Below are positions 17,344-28,031 of a stretch of 64,000 nucleotides of DNA, piece by piece (position 1 is the first letter of the stretch; each line of letters begins with the position of its first letter). The notes under the pieces are model-generated. The model ran no database searches, was not told the DNA's origin, and saw only the letters and a list, made by a program, of their open reading frames with translations. The stretch is from Nitrospira sp. Ga0074138. GTDB taxonomy: Bacteria; Nitrospirota; Nitrospiria; Nitrospirales; Nitrospiraceae. Made by a program: the position numbers and the translations under genes. The stretch lies in contig LNDU01000018.1 in NCBI GenBank assembly GCA_001464735.1, positions 1 through 64,000 on the forward strand, read 5' to 3'.

Positions 17344-18770
17344 TTTTTGAGACAGTCATCGGAGTGGAGGTCCACGCACAACTGCGGACCAACTCCAAGA
17401 TGTTCTGCGGGTGCGGCACGACATTCGGTCTGTCGGCCAACAGTCAGACCTGTCCGGTCTGTCTTGGTCTGCCAGGAAGCTTGCCCGTCATCAACCGAAT
17501 GGCAGTCGAAATGGCGGTTCGTGCCGGCTTGGCGCTGAACTGTACGATCGCGGCGAACAATCGATTCGCGAGAAAGCACTATTTCTATCCGGACCTTCCC
17601 AAGGGATATCAGATTTCCCAATATGAGTCCCCGATTTGCGAGCATGGATGGATTGAGGTTCGCGACAGTGGCGGGGAGACGAAACGCATCCGCATTCGTC
17701 GTGCACATTTAGAAGAGGATGCCGGGAAGAACATCCATGAGACCGGTACCAATGGGAGCCGGGTCGATCTGAATCGCGCCGGCACACCGCTGTTGGAAAT
17801 CGTGACGGAACCAGACATGCATACGGCTGACGAGGTGGTGGCCTATCTCAAAGGGTTGCGGGAAATCTTAATGTATCTTGATGTCTGTGACGGCAACATG
17901 GAGGAGGGGAGCTTTCGGTGTGAGCCGAACTTGTCGCTGCGTCCGTCTGGCCAGAAGGAGTTTGGGACGAAAGTCGAACTGAAGAACATTAACTCCTTCA
18001 AGTATGTGAAGGACGCGGTCGAGTATGAGATCAGACGGCAGACCAAAGTATTGAATGAGGGGGGCACAATCCGCCAGGAAACGAGGCTCTGGAATATCGA
18101 GCGTGGGGAAACGGCGGTCATGCGTTCCAAAGAGGAAGCCCATGACTACCGCTATTTCCCTGATCCGGATCTGGTGCCGTTGAAGTTGGATCAAGCGTGG
18201 ATCGATGGATTCCGTAGCCGCTTGCCCGAACTGCCGGCTGTGCGGACGAAGCGATTCGTTTCGGACTATGGGTTGCCGGAATATGACGCCACTATCCTGA
18301 CGGCTTCGAAAGGCATGGCGGAGTATTTCGAAACCTGCGCGGAGCAGTTCCCTCAACCCAAGATCGTGAGTAATTGGGTGATGGGAGAGTTGATGAGAGA
18401 GTTGAACAACTCTGGGACTAATATTTCAGCGTCGCCTGTCACGCCTGAACGGTTGGTGAGCCTGTTGCAGATGGTGGACAAAGGGGTCATCAGCCTGAAA
18501 GTCGCCCGTGAAATCTTTCCAGAACTCTACAGCAGTGGGAAGGTTCCTGAACAGATTGTGCAGGAAAAAGGGTTAACACAGGTCTCAGACGAAGGGGCGC
18601 TAGAGCAGATCATTACTGAGGCGTTGAACAAGAATCCAGCGCAGGTCGCGCAGTTCAAAGAGGGGAAACAACAAGTCTTGGGGTTTTTAGTCGGACAGGT
18701 GATGAAGGCGAGCGGGGGAAAAGCGAATCCGGGAAAGGTGAATGAGTTGTTAAGGAAGAAGCTGGGATGA
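17340..18770 (+). CDS. gatB: Asp-tRNA(Asn)/Glu-tRNA(Gln) amidotransferase subunit B
   Basis: A 476-residue GatB, the tRNA-binding kinase/amidotransferase subunit. The N-terminus '[12 protein letters not shown]' and the zinc-site and cradle motifs '[12 protein letters not shown]', '[19 protein letters not shown]' and '[11 protein letters not shown]' are all seen. The C-terminal YqeY-like domain ends '[16 protein letters not shown]'. Its ATG overlaps the end of the YtxH-like gene by 4 bp. Together with gatC and gatA in the same run it completes the GatCAB complex. Confidence 0.96.
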   Translation: MIFETVIGVEVHAQLRTNSKMFCGCGTTFGLSANSQTCPVCLGLPGSLPVINRMAVEMAVRAGLALNCTIAANNRFARKHYFYPDLPKGYQISQYESPICEHGWIEVRDSGGETKRIRIRRAHLEEDAGKNIHETGTNGSRVDLNRAGTPLLEIVTEPDMHTADEVVAYLKGLREILMYLDVCDGNMEEGSFRCEPNLSLRPSGQKEFGTKVELKNINSFKYVKDAVEYEIRRQTKVLNEGGTIRQETRLWNIERGETAVMRSKEEAHDYRYFPDPDLVPLKLDQAWIDGFRSRLPELPAVRTKRFVSDYGLPEYDATILTASKGMAEYFETCAEQFPQPKIVSNWVMGELMRELNNSGTNISASPVTPERLVSLLQMVDKGVISLKVAREIFPELYSSGKVPEQIVQEKGLTQVSDEGALEQIITEALNKNPAQVAQFKEGKQQVLGFLVGQVMKASGGKANPGKVNELLRKKLG

Positions 18771-18777
18771 GAGATAA

Positions 18778-20088
<1,311 letters not shown>

Positions 20089-20115
20089 CTGGTTCCGTCG
20101 TCGCCGGATGCACAG

Positions 20116-20475
20116 ATGATTATCAAACAGAATCGTGGACGGCAGTGGCTGGAATGGCGACAGCGCGTCCTTATCGTTATGCAGGTGATCGGCGCGGGTG
20201 GCTGTGTGTGGTTATTCGTGGGGTTGTTTTCCGGAGACATGGGTCTGACGCGGTATCTCTCTATGCGTGATCATGCATGGAATCTGGAACAAGAACTCTC
20301 GAGCTTACGCCGAGAAAGTGCCACACTGCAGCACGATATTACTCGTCTCCAGCATGACCCCGCTAAAATCGAGCAGTTGGCTCGAGAACAGTTGGGGTAC
20401 GTGCGTAAGGGAGAGACTGTCTATCAGTTGGTGCCAGACCCTGACAAGAAACCGGAGTCGTTGTCAAAGCCATGA
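20116..20475 (+). CDS. ftsB: FtsB/DivIC-like septum formation initiator
   Basis: A 119-residue bitopic protein. One transmembrane segment (about residues 16-37) is followed by a coiled coil ('HAWNLEQELSSLRRESATLQHDITRLQHD') and the short conserved end 'IEQLAREQLGYVRKGETVYQL', which is diagnostic of the FtsB/DivIC family. The protein would join FtsL and FtsQ in the divisome. It lies directly after eno and its stop overlaps the era start by 4 bp. The symbol is given by family and position. Confidence 0.85.
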   Translation: MIIKQNRGRQWLEWRQRVLIVMQVIGAGGCVWLFVGLFSGDMGLTRYLSMRDHAWNLEQELSSLRRESATLQHDITRLQHDPAKIEQLAREQLGYVRKGETVYQLVPDPDKKPESLSKP

Positions 20476-21356
20476 AGTTTGGAACAGTTGCGATCATCGG
20501 ACGGTCTAATGTCGGGAAGTCGACGCTGCTCAATTGCCTGTTGGGTGAAAAAATCTCGATTGTGTCGAGTAAGCCCCAGACCACAAGGACCCGCATTATG
20601 GGTGTCGTGCATGTGGACGGTGCACAAATTGCCTTTCTCGATACGCCGGGGCTTCATAAACCGGAGCACTTGCTCAATCGGCGCATGCTGCGTACTGCCG
20701 TGGAGACCTTGGAGGAGGCGGATCTCTTGTACATGCTTATGGATGCGACCAGTCTTCCGGGTCCCGGAGATCTGATTGCTATCAAGCATATGAAGGAGGC
20801 GTTGGCCAAACGGCTGCGTCCGGTCATCCTTGTCATCACGAAAATTGATCTTGTCAACAAACAGAAACTGCTCCCAACTCTCGAACGGTATGGCAAGCTC
20901 TTCGAATGGACGGAGGTGGTGCCGGTTTCTGCTCAGGTCGACGACAATGTTGATCGGTTGCTGGCCGTGACGGTTCCCTATCTTCCGTCGGCAGAAGGAG
21001 CCTACGGCGACGATGTGATGACCGATCAGACCATGAGAACGCTGGCGGCTGAGATGATCCGTGAAAAGGTGCTGCAAGAGACGGAGGAGGAGGTGCCGTA
21101 TGCGGTCGCAGTCGAGATCGATGAATTCGTCGAGGAGGGCAAGCTGGCGAAGATTCGGGCGTCGATTTTGGTGGAGCGAGACACGCAGAAGGGCATCCTG
21201 ATAGGCAAACAAGGAGAGCGTTTGAAATTGATCGGCACACAGGCCAGGCTGGACATGGAACGGCTGTTCGGTATGAAAGTGTTTCTGGAGCTGTGGGTGA
21301 AGGTCAGAAAATCTTGGCGTGAGGACGAGCAGACCTTGGTGGAGTTGGGTTACTAA
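20472..21356 (+). CDS. era: GTPase Era
   Basis: A 294-residue GTPase needed for 30S subunit and 16S rRNA maturation. The G1 motif 'GRSNVGKSTLLN' (residues 10-21), G2-like 'QTTRTRI', G3 'DTPG' and G4-like 'TKID' are present. The C-terminal KH domain carries 'LIGKQGERLKLIGTQAR' and 'VFLELWVKVRKSWR'. G4 reads TKID instead of the usual NKxD, which occurs in many Era proteins. It overlaps the ftsB-like gene by 4 bp and is followed 3 bp later by mgtE. Confidence 0.95.
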   Translation: MKFGTVAIIGRSNVGKSTLLNCLLGEKISIVSSKPQTTRTRIMGVVHVDGAQIAFLDTPGLHKPEHLLNRRMLRTAVETLEEADLLYMLMDATSLPGPGDLIAIKHMKEALAKRLRPVILVITKIDLVNKQKLLPTLERYGKLFEWTEVVPVSAQVDDNVDRLLAVTVPYLPSAEGAYGDDVMTDQTMRTLAAEMIREKVLQETEEEVPYAVAVEIDEFVEEGKLAKIRASILVERDTQKGILIGKQGERLKLIGTQARLDMERLFGMKVFLELWVKVRKSWREDEQTLVELGY

Positions 21357-21359
21357 GGA

Positions 21360-22823
21360 ATGATGCAGCCGATGGAACGACCGATAGAGCCACAAGCACC
21401 GGACCAGCGACCGCACCAGTCCGAACGCGATGTGCTGCGTGAAGTTTTGCGTGATCAGACTGAACGTGGGCAGACAAAATCGGACATTGTGATCCAGTCC
21501 GTGCAAAAGTTGCTGCGCCGCGGAGCCATCACGAACCTCTCCAAGATGTTGGGGCGTATGCACCCCGCGGACATTGCCAAAGTCGTGACCCATCTCTCCT
21601 CTCCGAAGGAAAAACGAGAGATCTTCGAACTGGTCCGTGGTGAAGGCAAGCGCGGGCAAGCACTTAGTGAGCTCGACGGCGAAAGCATCCAACAAGTACT
21701 CGCAGATCTGTTGCATTCCGACATCGCGTGGCTCTTGAAAGACCTCGGTCCAGACGACGTGGCGTACATTCTCGGATTTCTTCCCGAAGAGCGCGGCAAA
21801 GAAATTCTCGCCCTGATGAAGACCGAGGATTCGACCGAGGTTGCCGACATCCTTAAATATCCAAAGGATACGGCAGGTGCGATCATGACCACGGAGTTCT
21901 TTTCCTTGCCGGAGGATGCCACTGCACAGGAAGCGATCCGTCGGTTACAACAAGCGACCGATGCGGAAATGGTGTTCTATATTTATGTGACGGACAAGGA
22001 TGATCGTCTGGTTGGTGTTCTCTCGCTCCGACAGCTGATCACGGTCCCTCCGACGACGCCACTGAAAAATATCATGGCCCGAGAGGTGATGAGTGTGGCG
22101 ATCGACATGGATCAAGAAGAGGTCGCGCGCCAGGTGGCCAGCTATAACTTGCTGGCGATTCCGGTGGTGGAACGGGACGGCAGACTCGTGGGTATCATCA
22201 CGGTCGATGATGTGGTCGATGTGATCCGAGAAGAAGCGACCGAAGACATGTTGAAAATGGCCGGGGCAATTGAGGAAGACACGGGCTTGAAGCCGTCGAG
22301 CTTCGGCTCGGCGAAACTGCGCTTGCCATGGCTCTTTACCAACTTAGTCGGCAGTCTGCTGTCCGGTGCGATCCTTTGGCATTTTCGTTATACGATCCAG
22401 GAGGTGGTGTCGATCGTGAGTTTTATCCCTGTGATTGCGGCGATGGGTGGGAATGTAGGGTTGCAGTCCTCGACGCTGATTATCCGAGGGTTGGCCACCG
22501 GCTCTGTGGAACTCACTCATGTATGGCCTATCTTTTTTCGTGAAGCGAAGATCGGCTTGGTCATGGGGGTGGCCTGCGGTGTGACACTGACACTGGTCGC
22601 CTGGGTTTTGCATCAAGGGTTTTTAGGCATGGTGCTCGGGGCTTCACTGATCACTGCATTTCTGGTGTCGACCAGCATGGCCACGATTATGCCGATTCTG
22701 CTCAAACGCGTGGGGGTCGATCCGGCCGTTGCTGCCGGTCCTTTTGTCACGACGGCAAACGACATCACCGGGATTACAATCTATCTGACCTTGGCCACCC
22801 TTTTCTTAGACTATCTCCGGTGA
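21360..22823 (+). CDS. mgtE: MgtE-type magnesium transporter
   Basis: A 487-residue magnesium channel. An acidic N-terminal superhelical domain ('LLHSDIAWLLKDLGPDDVAYIL', seen in shorter form around residues 115-140) is followed by two CBS domains (about residues 190-300) and a membrane domain of five helices, with 'GGNVGLQSSTLIIRGLATG' and 'VDPAVAAGPFVTTANDITGI'. The Asp in that last segment is the pore ion site. Magnesium binding to the N and CBS domains closes the channel. The gene starts 3 bp after era. Confidence 0.93.
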   Translation: MMQPMERPIEPQAPDQRPHQSERDVLREVLRDQTERGQTKSDIVIQSVQKLLRRGAITNLSKMLGRMHPADIAKVVTHLSSPKEKREIFELVRGEGKRGQALSELDGESIQQVLADLLHSDIAWLLKDLGPDDVAYILGFLPEERGKEILALMKTEDSTEVADILKYPKDTAGAIMTTEFFSLPEDATAQEAIRRLQQATDAEMVFYIYVTDKDDRLVGVLSLRQLITVPPTTPLKNIMAREVMSVAIDMDQEEVARQVASYNLLAIPVVERDGRLVGIITVDDVVDVIREEATEDMLKMAGAIEEDTGLKPSSFGSAKLRLPWLFTNLVGSLLSGAILWHFRYTIQEVVSIVSFIPVIAAMGGNVGLQSSTLIIRGLATGSVELTHVWPIFFREAKIGLVMGVACGVTLTLVAWVLHQGFLGMVLGASLITAFLVSTSMATIMPILLKRVGVDPAVAAGPFVTTANDITGITIYLTLATLFLDYLR

Positions 22824-22875
22824 CAAGGACTGGTGCATCCTCGTGCCTCAACCGAAGTTGGGAGGGGAGAGAGCT

Positions 22876-23634
22876 GTGCCTCTGGTAAAGACGACAGCGA
22901 TCATTCTACGGAGCCGCAAGTGGGGGGACGCCGATCGAATCGTCACGGTGTACTCTAAAAGTCTGGGTAAAATCAGAGGGGTCGCCCGTGGTGCCCGCCG
23001 TCAGAAAAGCCGCTTTGGGGCTGCGATCGAACCATTTAGCGTGTGTCGTCTGAATCTGTTTGAGAAAACAGGGGACTCTCTGTTTCGGATTTCACAGGTC
23101 GATTTGGTACGATCTTCTCAGATGTTGCGGGAAGACCTTCGCTTAATGGCATCGGCGGCGAGAATGGTCAATGTCGTTGCAGCGATCACTCCGGATGGAG
23201 ATCCTGACCCGCTTTTGTTTGATAGCTTGGAGCAGGGCCTCGCCTTGCTTCAGGAAAGTGAAGACCCGACCTTTACGGCGCTCCTGTTTCAGATCAGACT
23301 GCTTGGATTGACGGGGTTTCGCCCGCAGACCGATCATTGCGCCGCCTGTGGGAAGACGCACTTCGTTGGAGAACCTCAATTTTCTCCGAGCGCCGGAGGC
23401 CTTGTGTGTCTGAGCTGTGTCGCCCGTCAACGGGTTCGATGTGTCGCATTCTCACGAGGCAGCCTGTTGTTTCTCCAGCAAGCCATTCGGCTGGCTCCTA
23501 CGGTACTCACGCGGTTGCGAGCAACGGGGCAAGTGCGGAATGAGGTGGAGGAAGCGATTGAAGGGTACGTCACGGTAGTTGCCGGGAAACGGCTACCACC
23601 TGTTGACTTCCTGTCGTTCGCATCGCCAGGATGA
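22876..23634 (+). CDS. recO: DNA repair protein RecO
   Basis: A 252-residue recombination mediator. The N-terminal OB-fold begins 'VKTTAIILRSRKWGDADRIVT' (here residues 4 onward), and four cysteines of the zinc knuckle are in 'CAACGK' and 'CLSC' (about residues 156-190). The start at 22876 (GTG) is chosen because GGGAGGGGAGAG stands just upstream and the N-terminus then fits the family; the frame runs back to 22843. RecO loads RecA with RecF/RecR on SSB-coated DNA. It follows mgtE. Confidence 0.9.
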   Translation: MPLVKTTAIILRSRKWGDADRIVTVYSKSLGKIRGVARGARRQKSRFGAAIEPFSVCRLNLFEKTGDSLFRISQVDLVRSSQMLREDLRLMASAARMVNVVAAITPDGDPDPLLFDSLEQGLALLQESEDPTFTALLFQIRLLGLTGFRPQTDHCAACGKTHFVGEPQFSPSAGGLVCLSCVARQRVRCVAFSRGSLLFLQQAIRLAPTVLTRLRATGQVRNEVEEAIEGYVTVVAGKRLPPVDFLSFASPG

Positions 23635-23659
23635 ATAAGACACCATGAGAGGGGAACAC

Positions 23660-24016
23660 ATGACAGCCACTGCTCTGGAGCCTCGAGATATGGAGTGGCT
23701 CGACAAGGGAGTGTTGGGGATTCAGTGGAGCGATGGCCATAAGGGGATGTATTCGGTTAGTTATCTGCGGCAGCACTGTCCCTGCGCGGCCTGTGTCGAC
23801 GAGTGGACAGGCGAGCGCCGTCTCAAGTCAGAGGATGTGCCGATCTTGATTATGCTCCAGGACATTGAGTCGGTGGGGCGCTACGCGTTTCAGTTCAAAT
23901 GGAGTGACGGCCACGATACCGGTATCTATTCCTATTCATTGCTACGACAATTGTGTCAGTGCGACGTCTGTCAGCCAGTGAAGCCAGTTGAGCCAAAGTC
24001 CAGACGGCTCATGTGA
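23660..24016 (+). CDS. DUF971 protein
   Basis: A 118-residue protein made of the DUF971 domain, also found at the N-terminus of gamma-butyrobetaine hydroxylases. 'IQWSDGHKGMYSVSYLRQHCPCAACVDEWTGER' is the diagnostic region (only its ends are needed: 'WSDGH' and 'CPCAAC'), and the second half repeats the pattern with 'WSDGHDTGIYSYSLLRQLCQCDVC'. The paired Cys residues suggest a metal or Fe-S site. The ATG at 23660 is preceded by GAGGGGA; ATG 23645 is an alternative. The function of standalone members is unknown, with some thought to act in Fe-S protein assembly. Confidence 0.82.
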   Translation: MTATALEPRDMEWLDKGVLGIQWSDGHKGMYSVSYLRQHCPCAACVDEWTGERRLKSEDVPILIMLQDIESVGRYAFQFKWSDGHDTGIYSYSLLRQLCQCDVCQPVKPVEPKSRRLM

Positions 24017-24030
24017 AGCGAGGATAGAAC

Positions 24031-24504
24031 GTGACCAACATGTCTGTTGCCCTGATGACCGCGATACGGTGCCTAGGTGGAGTATTGGTACTCGGATTGA
24101 TCGTGGGTTGCAAGAGCCTGCCGACGCTGGAGCAGCAAGAGCAACTGGTGCAAGCCAATAATCTGGTGCTGGATCAAATTACTACGATGGCAGTCGTAAA
24201 CGCCTGGGGGAAACCGCCGCTTTATCATAGTGAGTTCAGCCATTTTTTTGTCATGCCGGACTTCAGCGTGATTCCTCGATCGCGCGTGGCAACAGGAGAG
24301 GCTCCGAGGGGATGGAAAGCTGGCGTGCATGCGGGCGAAGGAGTGTATTTCGCATATCCCGATCGTGGTTGGCTCCTGGTATTTCTCGATGATCGCCTGG
24401 CCTATAAGGAAGAGCTCAAGGCCGAGGAGTTGCATGCCATTGCAAAAACCTGGGCCTATGAGGATCGATTCAAGACCAGGCTTGACGAAGGTTCTCGACC
24501 CTAG
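24031..24504 (+). CDS. Lipoprotein of unknown function
   Basis: A 157-residue protein with a hydrophobic N-terminus and lipobox 'LIVGC' (Cys28), so probably lipidated and kept at the inner or outer membrane. The remainder has 'VVNAWGKPPLYHSEFSHFF' and 'GVYFAYPDRGWLLVFLDDRLAYKEELKAEEL', the latter like small outer-membrane-assembly (SmpA-like) folds, but this is not firm. Two starts are possible: GTG 24031 or ATG 24040. It lies between the DUF971 gene and glgA. Confidence 0.65.
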   Translation: MTNMSVALMTAIRCLGGVLVLGLIVGCKSLPTLEQQEQLVQANNLVLDQITTMAVVNAWGKPPLYHSEFSHFFVMPDFSVIPRSRVATGEAPRGWKAGVHAGEGVYFAYPDRGWLLVFLDDRLAYKEELKAEELHAIAKTWAYEDRFKTRLDEGSRP

Positions 24505-24525
24505 GTCTTCCGCCCAATACCCCGC

Positions 24526-26037
24526 ATGACATCAGCATCAGGAGGTGGTTTGAACATCGTAATGGCGGCCTCTGAGGCCGTTCCGTATGCCAAAACGGGC
24601 GGATTAGCCGACGTGGTCGGCGCGTTGGCGATCGAGCTGACGAAGTTGGGGCATCGTGTGATATTGGTGATGCCCGATTACCGAGGTCGAGTAACCGGTG
24701 AGTCTCGTCAATTGGCTATGCGACTTTCTATTCCGGTTGATGGAAAGCCTGTCGATGTAACGGTGGAAGAAGAGAACGTACCGGTGACAGGTGCATTGCA
24801 TCGGTTGCGAGTACTATTCGTGCGGTACGATCCCTATTTTGATCGCCCGGGACTCTACCAACAAGACCATCAGGATTATCCGGACAACCTCGAGCGGTTT
24901 ATCCTCTTCTGCCGTGCGGTCCTCGAAATAGTGCGTGGGTTGATGGAAACCCGAGGAGAGAAGGTTGATGTGCTGCACTTGCACGATTGGCAGACGGCTT
25001 TGTGCGCAGTGTATCTGAAAGCGCTTCCTCACGAGTATAAGGGACTCGATCAGCTGAAAGTGCTCATGACTCTGCACAATATGGGGTATCAAGGAGTTTT
25101 TCCTGGCCAGCAGTTTGCGAAGCTAAGGCTTCCTCCGTCACTGTTTTCCCCGAGTGGCCTCGAGTTCTATGGGTCGGTCAATTGTCTGAAGGGCGGCATC
25201 ATTTTTTCAGATACTGTTTCCACGGTGAGTCCTACCTATGCGCAGGAGATCATGACCGCAGAATATGGATGTGGTCTTGAAGGTGTGCTGGCAAGTCGTG
25301 CGGATGGTGTCAAAGGGATTACAAATGGTATCGATGTCGATGCCTGGAATCCAGAGAGTGATTCCTACTTGCCGGCACAGTATACGGCTACTGATTTGTC
25401 GGGAAAACGAGCATGCAAGCGAGCGCTACAGAGGGAGCTGGAACTGCCGAATCGTGATGTTCCCTTATTGGCTGTGATCGGTCGGCTGACATTTCAGAAG
25501 GGCTTTGATCTTTTGATAGATGTGCTTCCCGAACTCATGTCCTTAGACATACAAACTGTCGTGCTTGGTACGGGGGATCACCATCTGGAACAGCAATTTA
25601 TTGCAGCCAAAGCCAGATATCCTGATCGAATCGGCTTATGTCTTGGCTTTAACGAGGGAATGGCGCATCGCATTGAAGCTGGGTCGGACATGTTAATCAT
25701 GCCGTCTCGCTATGAGCCATGTGGATTAAGTCAACTGTATAGTCTTCGTTATGGCACGGTGCCTATTGTGCGCCGTACCGGAGGATTGGCGGATACTGTT
25801 ATTCCCTTTCGACCTTCAACGGTCAAATCTGGGTGTGCAACTGGTTTTCACTTCATTGATGCTTCGACGGACTCTCTCCTCTCCGCGCTCGTACTCTCGC
25901 TTCATGTGTACAAAGAGCAGCAGACATGGCAATCCTTGATCCATACAGGGATGACGGTCGATCTGTCTTGGGATCGATCTGCGAAACTCTATGTAGATTT
26001 ATATCGAGGACTGCAGGGAGGGAAAAAAGAGAACTAG
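24526..26037 (+). CDS. glgA: Glycogen synthase (ADP-glucose, GT5)
   Basis: A 503-residue GT-B enzyme that extends alpha-1,4-glucan from ADP-glucose. The N-terminal substrate loop 'YAKTGGLADVVGAL' (residues 23-36) carries the Lys of the KTGGL motif. The C-terminal catalytic motif 'SRYEPCGLSQLYSLRYGTVPIVRRTGGL' around residues 395-422 contains the E-x7-E region. The N-terminus is a little extended. Its stop overlaps the stop of the convergent lipoprotein gene by 4 bp (CTAG). It closes the housekeeping run. Confidence 0.93.
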   Translation: MTSASGGGLNIVMAASEAVPYAKTGGLADVVGALAIELTKLGHRVILVMPDYRGRVTGESRQLAMRLSIPVDGKPVDVTVEEENVPVTGALHRLRVLFVRYDPYFDRPGLYQQDHQDYPDNLERFILFCRAVLEIVRGLMETRGEKVDVLHLHDWQTALCAVYLKALPHEYKGLDQLKVLMTLHNMGYQGVFPGQQFAKLRLPPSLFSPSGLEFYGSVNCLKGGIIFSDTVSTVSPTYAQEIMTAEYGCGLEGVLASRADGVKGITNGIDVDAWNPESDSYLPAQYTATDLSGKRACKRALQRELELPNRDVPLLAVIGRLTFQKGFDLLIDVLPELMSLDIQTVVLGTGDHHLEQQFIAAKARYPDRIGLCLGFNEGMAHRIEAGSDMLIMPSRYEPCGLSQLYSLRYGTVPIVRRTGGLADTVIPFRPSTVKSGCATGFHFIDASTDSLLSALVLSLHVYKEQQTWQSLIHTGMTVDLSWDRSAKLYVDLYRGLQGGKKEN

Positions 26038-26534
26038 CGAGCGTTGAAGGAAACGTTGACCCCATGCCCAAGTCTTGCCAGCAACGTCTTTGCCCTTAGG
26101 ACGTAATAGGAACCTTCTTCCTTATGAAGCGTGATGACCGAAACAAGAAGATCACGAGCGATATCGGTCTTCCCTTGATTAAAGGCGAGCTCTCCAGTGT
26201 GTAGAGCACAAGCAGCAGCCATCGCCTCTACATCGACTGCAACCCGACTCGTTGGATTGGCCACTAGCCGCTCAAGGTGAGTTGGCAGCGGCAAGACAAA
26301 CCCTTCACGTGCCTCTGCTATTTGGCTAGCCAAACGCAGTTGCGTCACATCTGAAGTTGCCTGGGCTAAGTTAGAGGTTGATTTACAATCGGCATAGGTA
26401 TTCCACAGTGACATGAAGCCGCTATTTTTTAGTTCTGTTAATTGGGATGAAGGACCGGTTGTACAACCGGAAGCAAGGACTACCGTCCCCAATAACCTCA
26501 GCGCCAGGCCTTTTGTGAACATACGGCAGTTCAT
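26034..26534 (-). CDS. Small lipoprotein, convergent with glgA
   Basis: A 166-residue protein with a signal peptide and lipobox 'LASGC' (about Cys24), then 'TTGPSSQL' and a helical body ('LWNTYADCKSTSNLAQATSDV', 'CALHTGELAFNQGKTDIARDLLVSVITLH') that resembles TPR-like helices. The ATG at 26534 is used because GGAGGGTGG stands 9 bases upstream; the frame stays open to 26660 but without a site. No function was recognised. Confidence 0.65.
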   Translation of the reverse strand: MNCRMFTKGLALRLLGTVVLASGCTTGPSSQLTELKNSGFMSLWNTYADCKSTSNLAQATSDVTQLRLASQIAEAREGFVLPLPTHLERLVANPTSRVAVDVEAMAAACALHTGELAFNQGKTDIARDLLVSVITLHKEEGSYYVLRAKTLLARLGHGVNVSFNAR

Positions 26535-26730
26535 GTTATCCACCCTCCGTCTAATGGTATTCGGATTTGCAAATTGCAGGCCATGCAGATGTACTCTGTA
26601 ACTGCAATTGAAATAAGAAATATCTCTTGAATCATCTGAGTAGAATTGTGTCAATCTCAACTCACTGTTGCGCTATTGACACAGCGTGAGGAGCTTGAAA
26701 AATCGGGAAGGCCTTAGAGGATTAAGAGCG

Positions 26731-27339
26731 TCAAGAGTTGAAGATGTGAACGAGAATTCCAGTACGGGTGGTCGCGTTGGTCTTTCGCATGATGTGCTTA
26801 ATGTGTTCTTTGACAGTTTGTTCAGTGATCAGGAGGGCATTGGCGATTTCTTTGTTGGTCCACCCCTTTGCCAGATGTTCCACAACTGACTGCTCGCGGT
26901 TAGTCAACTGAAAACGTTCTCGAGCATGTTCGGTATTGAGGTTTTGTTTTCGCCCTAATTCTTCCATGGTAACCACAAGCCTGGCGTTTTGGATGCCTCC
27001 TCGATCTGGCAAACCGAAGCCTCTCAGAAGGATGGGCTGATTAGGATCGCCTGTCACACGCTTGAGTTCGAATTGTTCCCAATCCTTGGCTTCTGTTCGT
27101 ATGTGAAGCGCTTTAATAATTTCTGCGCAAAGTTCAGTCAGGGCCGTCGGGAGGACTCCATGCGCTGAAATCGTGGTCGTTCTTCCATGCTCGACGGCGT
27201 TGATTTTTTTGGCGAGTTCCGTGGCTTGTCGATTCATGTGTAGGAGTTGCATAGATGCCGACAGCACCACTATCCCAGACCCTGCCCGCTGATCAGCAAG
27301 AGCATCGGTTTGGTCAATACCTTTAGCTGGTTCTGGCAT
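26731..27339 (-). CDS. LuxR-type HTH regulator with N-terminal PAS-like domain
   Basis: A 202-residue transcriptional regulator. The first 120 residues look like a PAS-type sensor ('GSGIVVLSASMQLLHMNRQATELAKK'; read only as a PAS start), and residues 140-200 form a LuxR HTH with 'LTNREQSVVEHLAKGWTNKEIANAL' and 'TVKEHIKHIMRKTN'. There is no receiver domain, so the sensor is intracellular. It is divergent from the PilZ-like gene and lies before a NusG/RfaH-like gene and the polysaccharide island, so it may control them. The partner signal is not known. Confidence 0.85.
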   Translation of the reverse strand: MPEPAKGIDQTDALADQRAGSGIVVLSASMQLLHMNRQATELAKKINAVEHGRTTTISAHGVLPTALTELCAEIIKALHIRTEAKDWEQFELKRVTGDPNQPILLRGFGLPDRGGIQNARLVVTMEELGRKQNLNTEHARERFQLTNREQSVVEHLAKGWTNKEIANALLITEQTVKEHIKHIMRKTNATTRTGILVHIFNS

Positions 27340-27677
27340 AATAAGATCAGGGCATCAAAAGATGGTCAAAACGTAGTGCAGTATCGAACCTCAATGGCAA
27401 ATAGCTTAGCTTGACCGATAACAAGCTTGGAATACAGGAATAGTACCTAACACTTTCGGGGGAGTCAACATATACCTTTGGGAAAGCAGCCTACATCATC
27501 GGTATTGTTGATTCTGGAAGCGGTACATATATTCCACATAGGTTTGGGGTCAGGTTAGTGGACTAGCTTGAGCACCGCCTTACTGAATGGTGGATAGCTT
27601 ATGTGCAGGTTAAGACCGCCGATGAAATGGGAAAAGTCGTACAACGATTTCTTTATTATGTATGAGGGGGGGAAGGA
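27340..27677. other. Divergent intergenic region between LuxR and PilZ genes
   Basis: A 338-bp gap without a gene. It holds the short inverted word AGCTT-N10-AAGCT at 27409-27428, a possible operator, and a candidate promoter for the PilZ gene. No repeat or RNA gene was recognised. Confidence 0.4.
27505..27533 (+). promoter_or_regulatory. Candidate promoter for the PilZ-like gene
   Basis: TTGTTG (27505-27510) and TATATT (27528-27533) are 17 bases apart, pointing to a start near 27540 and a leader of about 138 bases before the ATG at 27678. The -10 box is 5 of 6 to TATAAT, the -35 box only 3 of 6. It is a motif reading only. Confidence 0.25.
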
Positions 27678-28031
27678 ATGGATGTGACGCCAATGGAATG
27701 GGACTGGCCGATAAAGGATAGCTATGAAAACCATAGTGAGCGAGCGGCACTGCTGAGGCCAATTCTTTATGAGATGACAGCGCTAGAGGCAGGGGATGCT
27801 AATCTTGTTAAGGGGGGTAAAGCGCTATCACTGAATATAAGTAGCGGAGGCATGTTGGTTCTTATGGACCAAGCCCCGGATATTAAGCAGGTATTGAAAG
27901 TCTACGTGCCGACACCCATAACGATTGCTGACACACCAACGCTTGCTGAGGTACGCTGGACAAGAAAACTTCCGATTGGGGATTCAAGCAGCCACGTCAC
28001 CTATTTCGTAGGACTTAAGTTCATGTTCTAG
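27678..28031 (+). CDS. PilZ-like domain protein
   Basis: A 117-residue single-domain protein that resembles the PilZ fold. The second c-di-GMP motif N-x-S-x-x-G is present as 'NISSGG' (about residues 54-59) within 'ALSLNISSGGMLVLM', and 'VRWTRKLPIG' and 'YFVGLKF' are family-typical. The upstream Arg motif is not canonical: 'RAALLR' has four, not three, residues between the Args, so c-di-GMP binding is uncertain. A GAGGGGGGGAAGG box lies 8 bases before the ATG. It may link c-di-GMP to polysaccharide production in the next genes. Confidence 0.68.
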   Translation: MDVTPMEWDWPIKDSYENHSERAALLRPILYEMTALEAGDANLVKGGKALSLNISSGGMLVLMDQAPDIKQVLKVYVPTPITIADTPTLAEVRWTRKLPIGDSSSHVTYFVGLKFMF

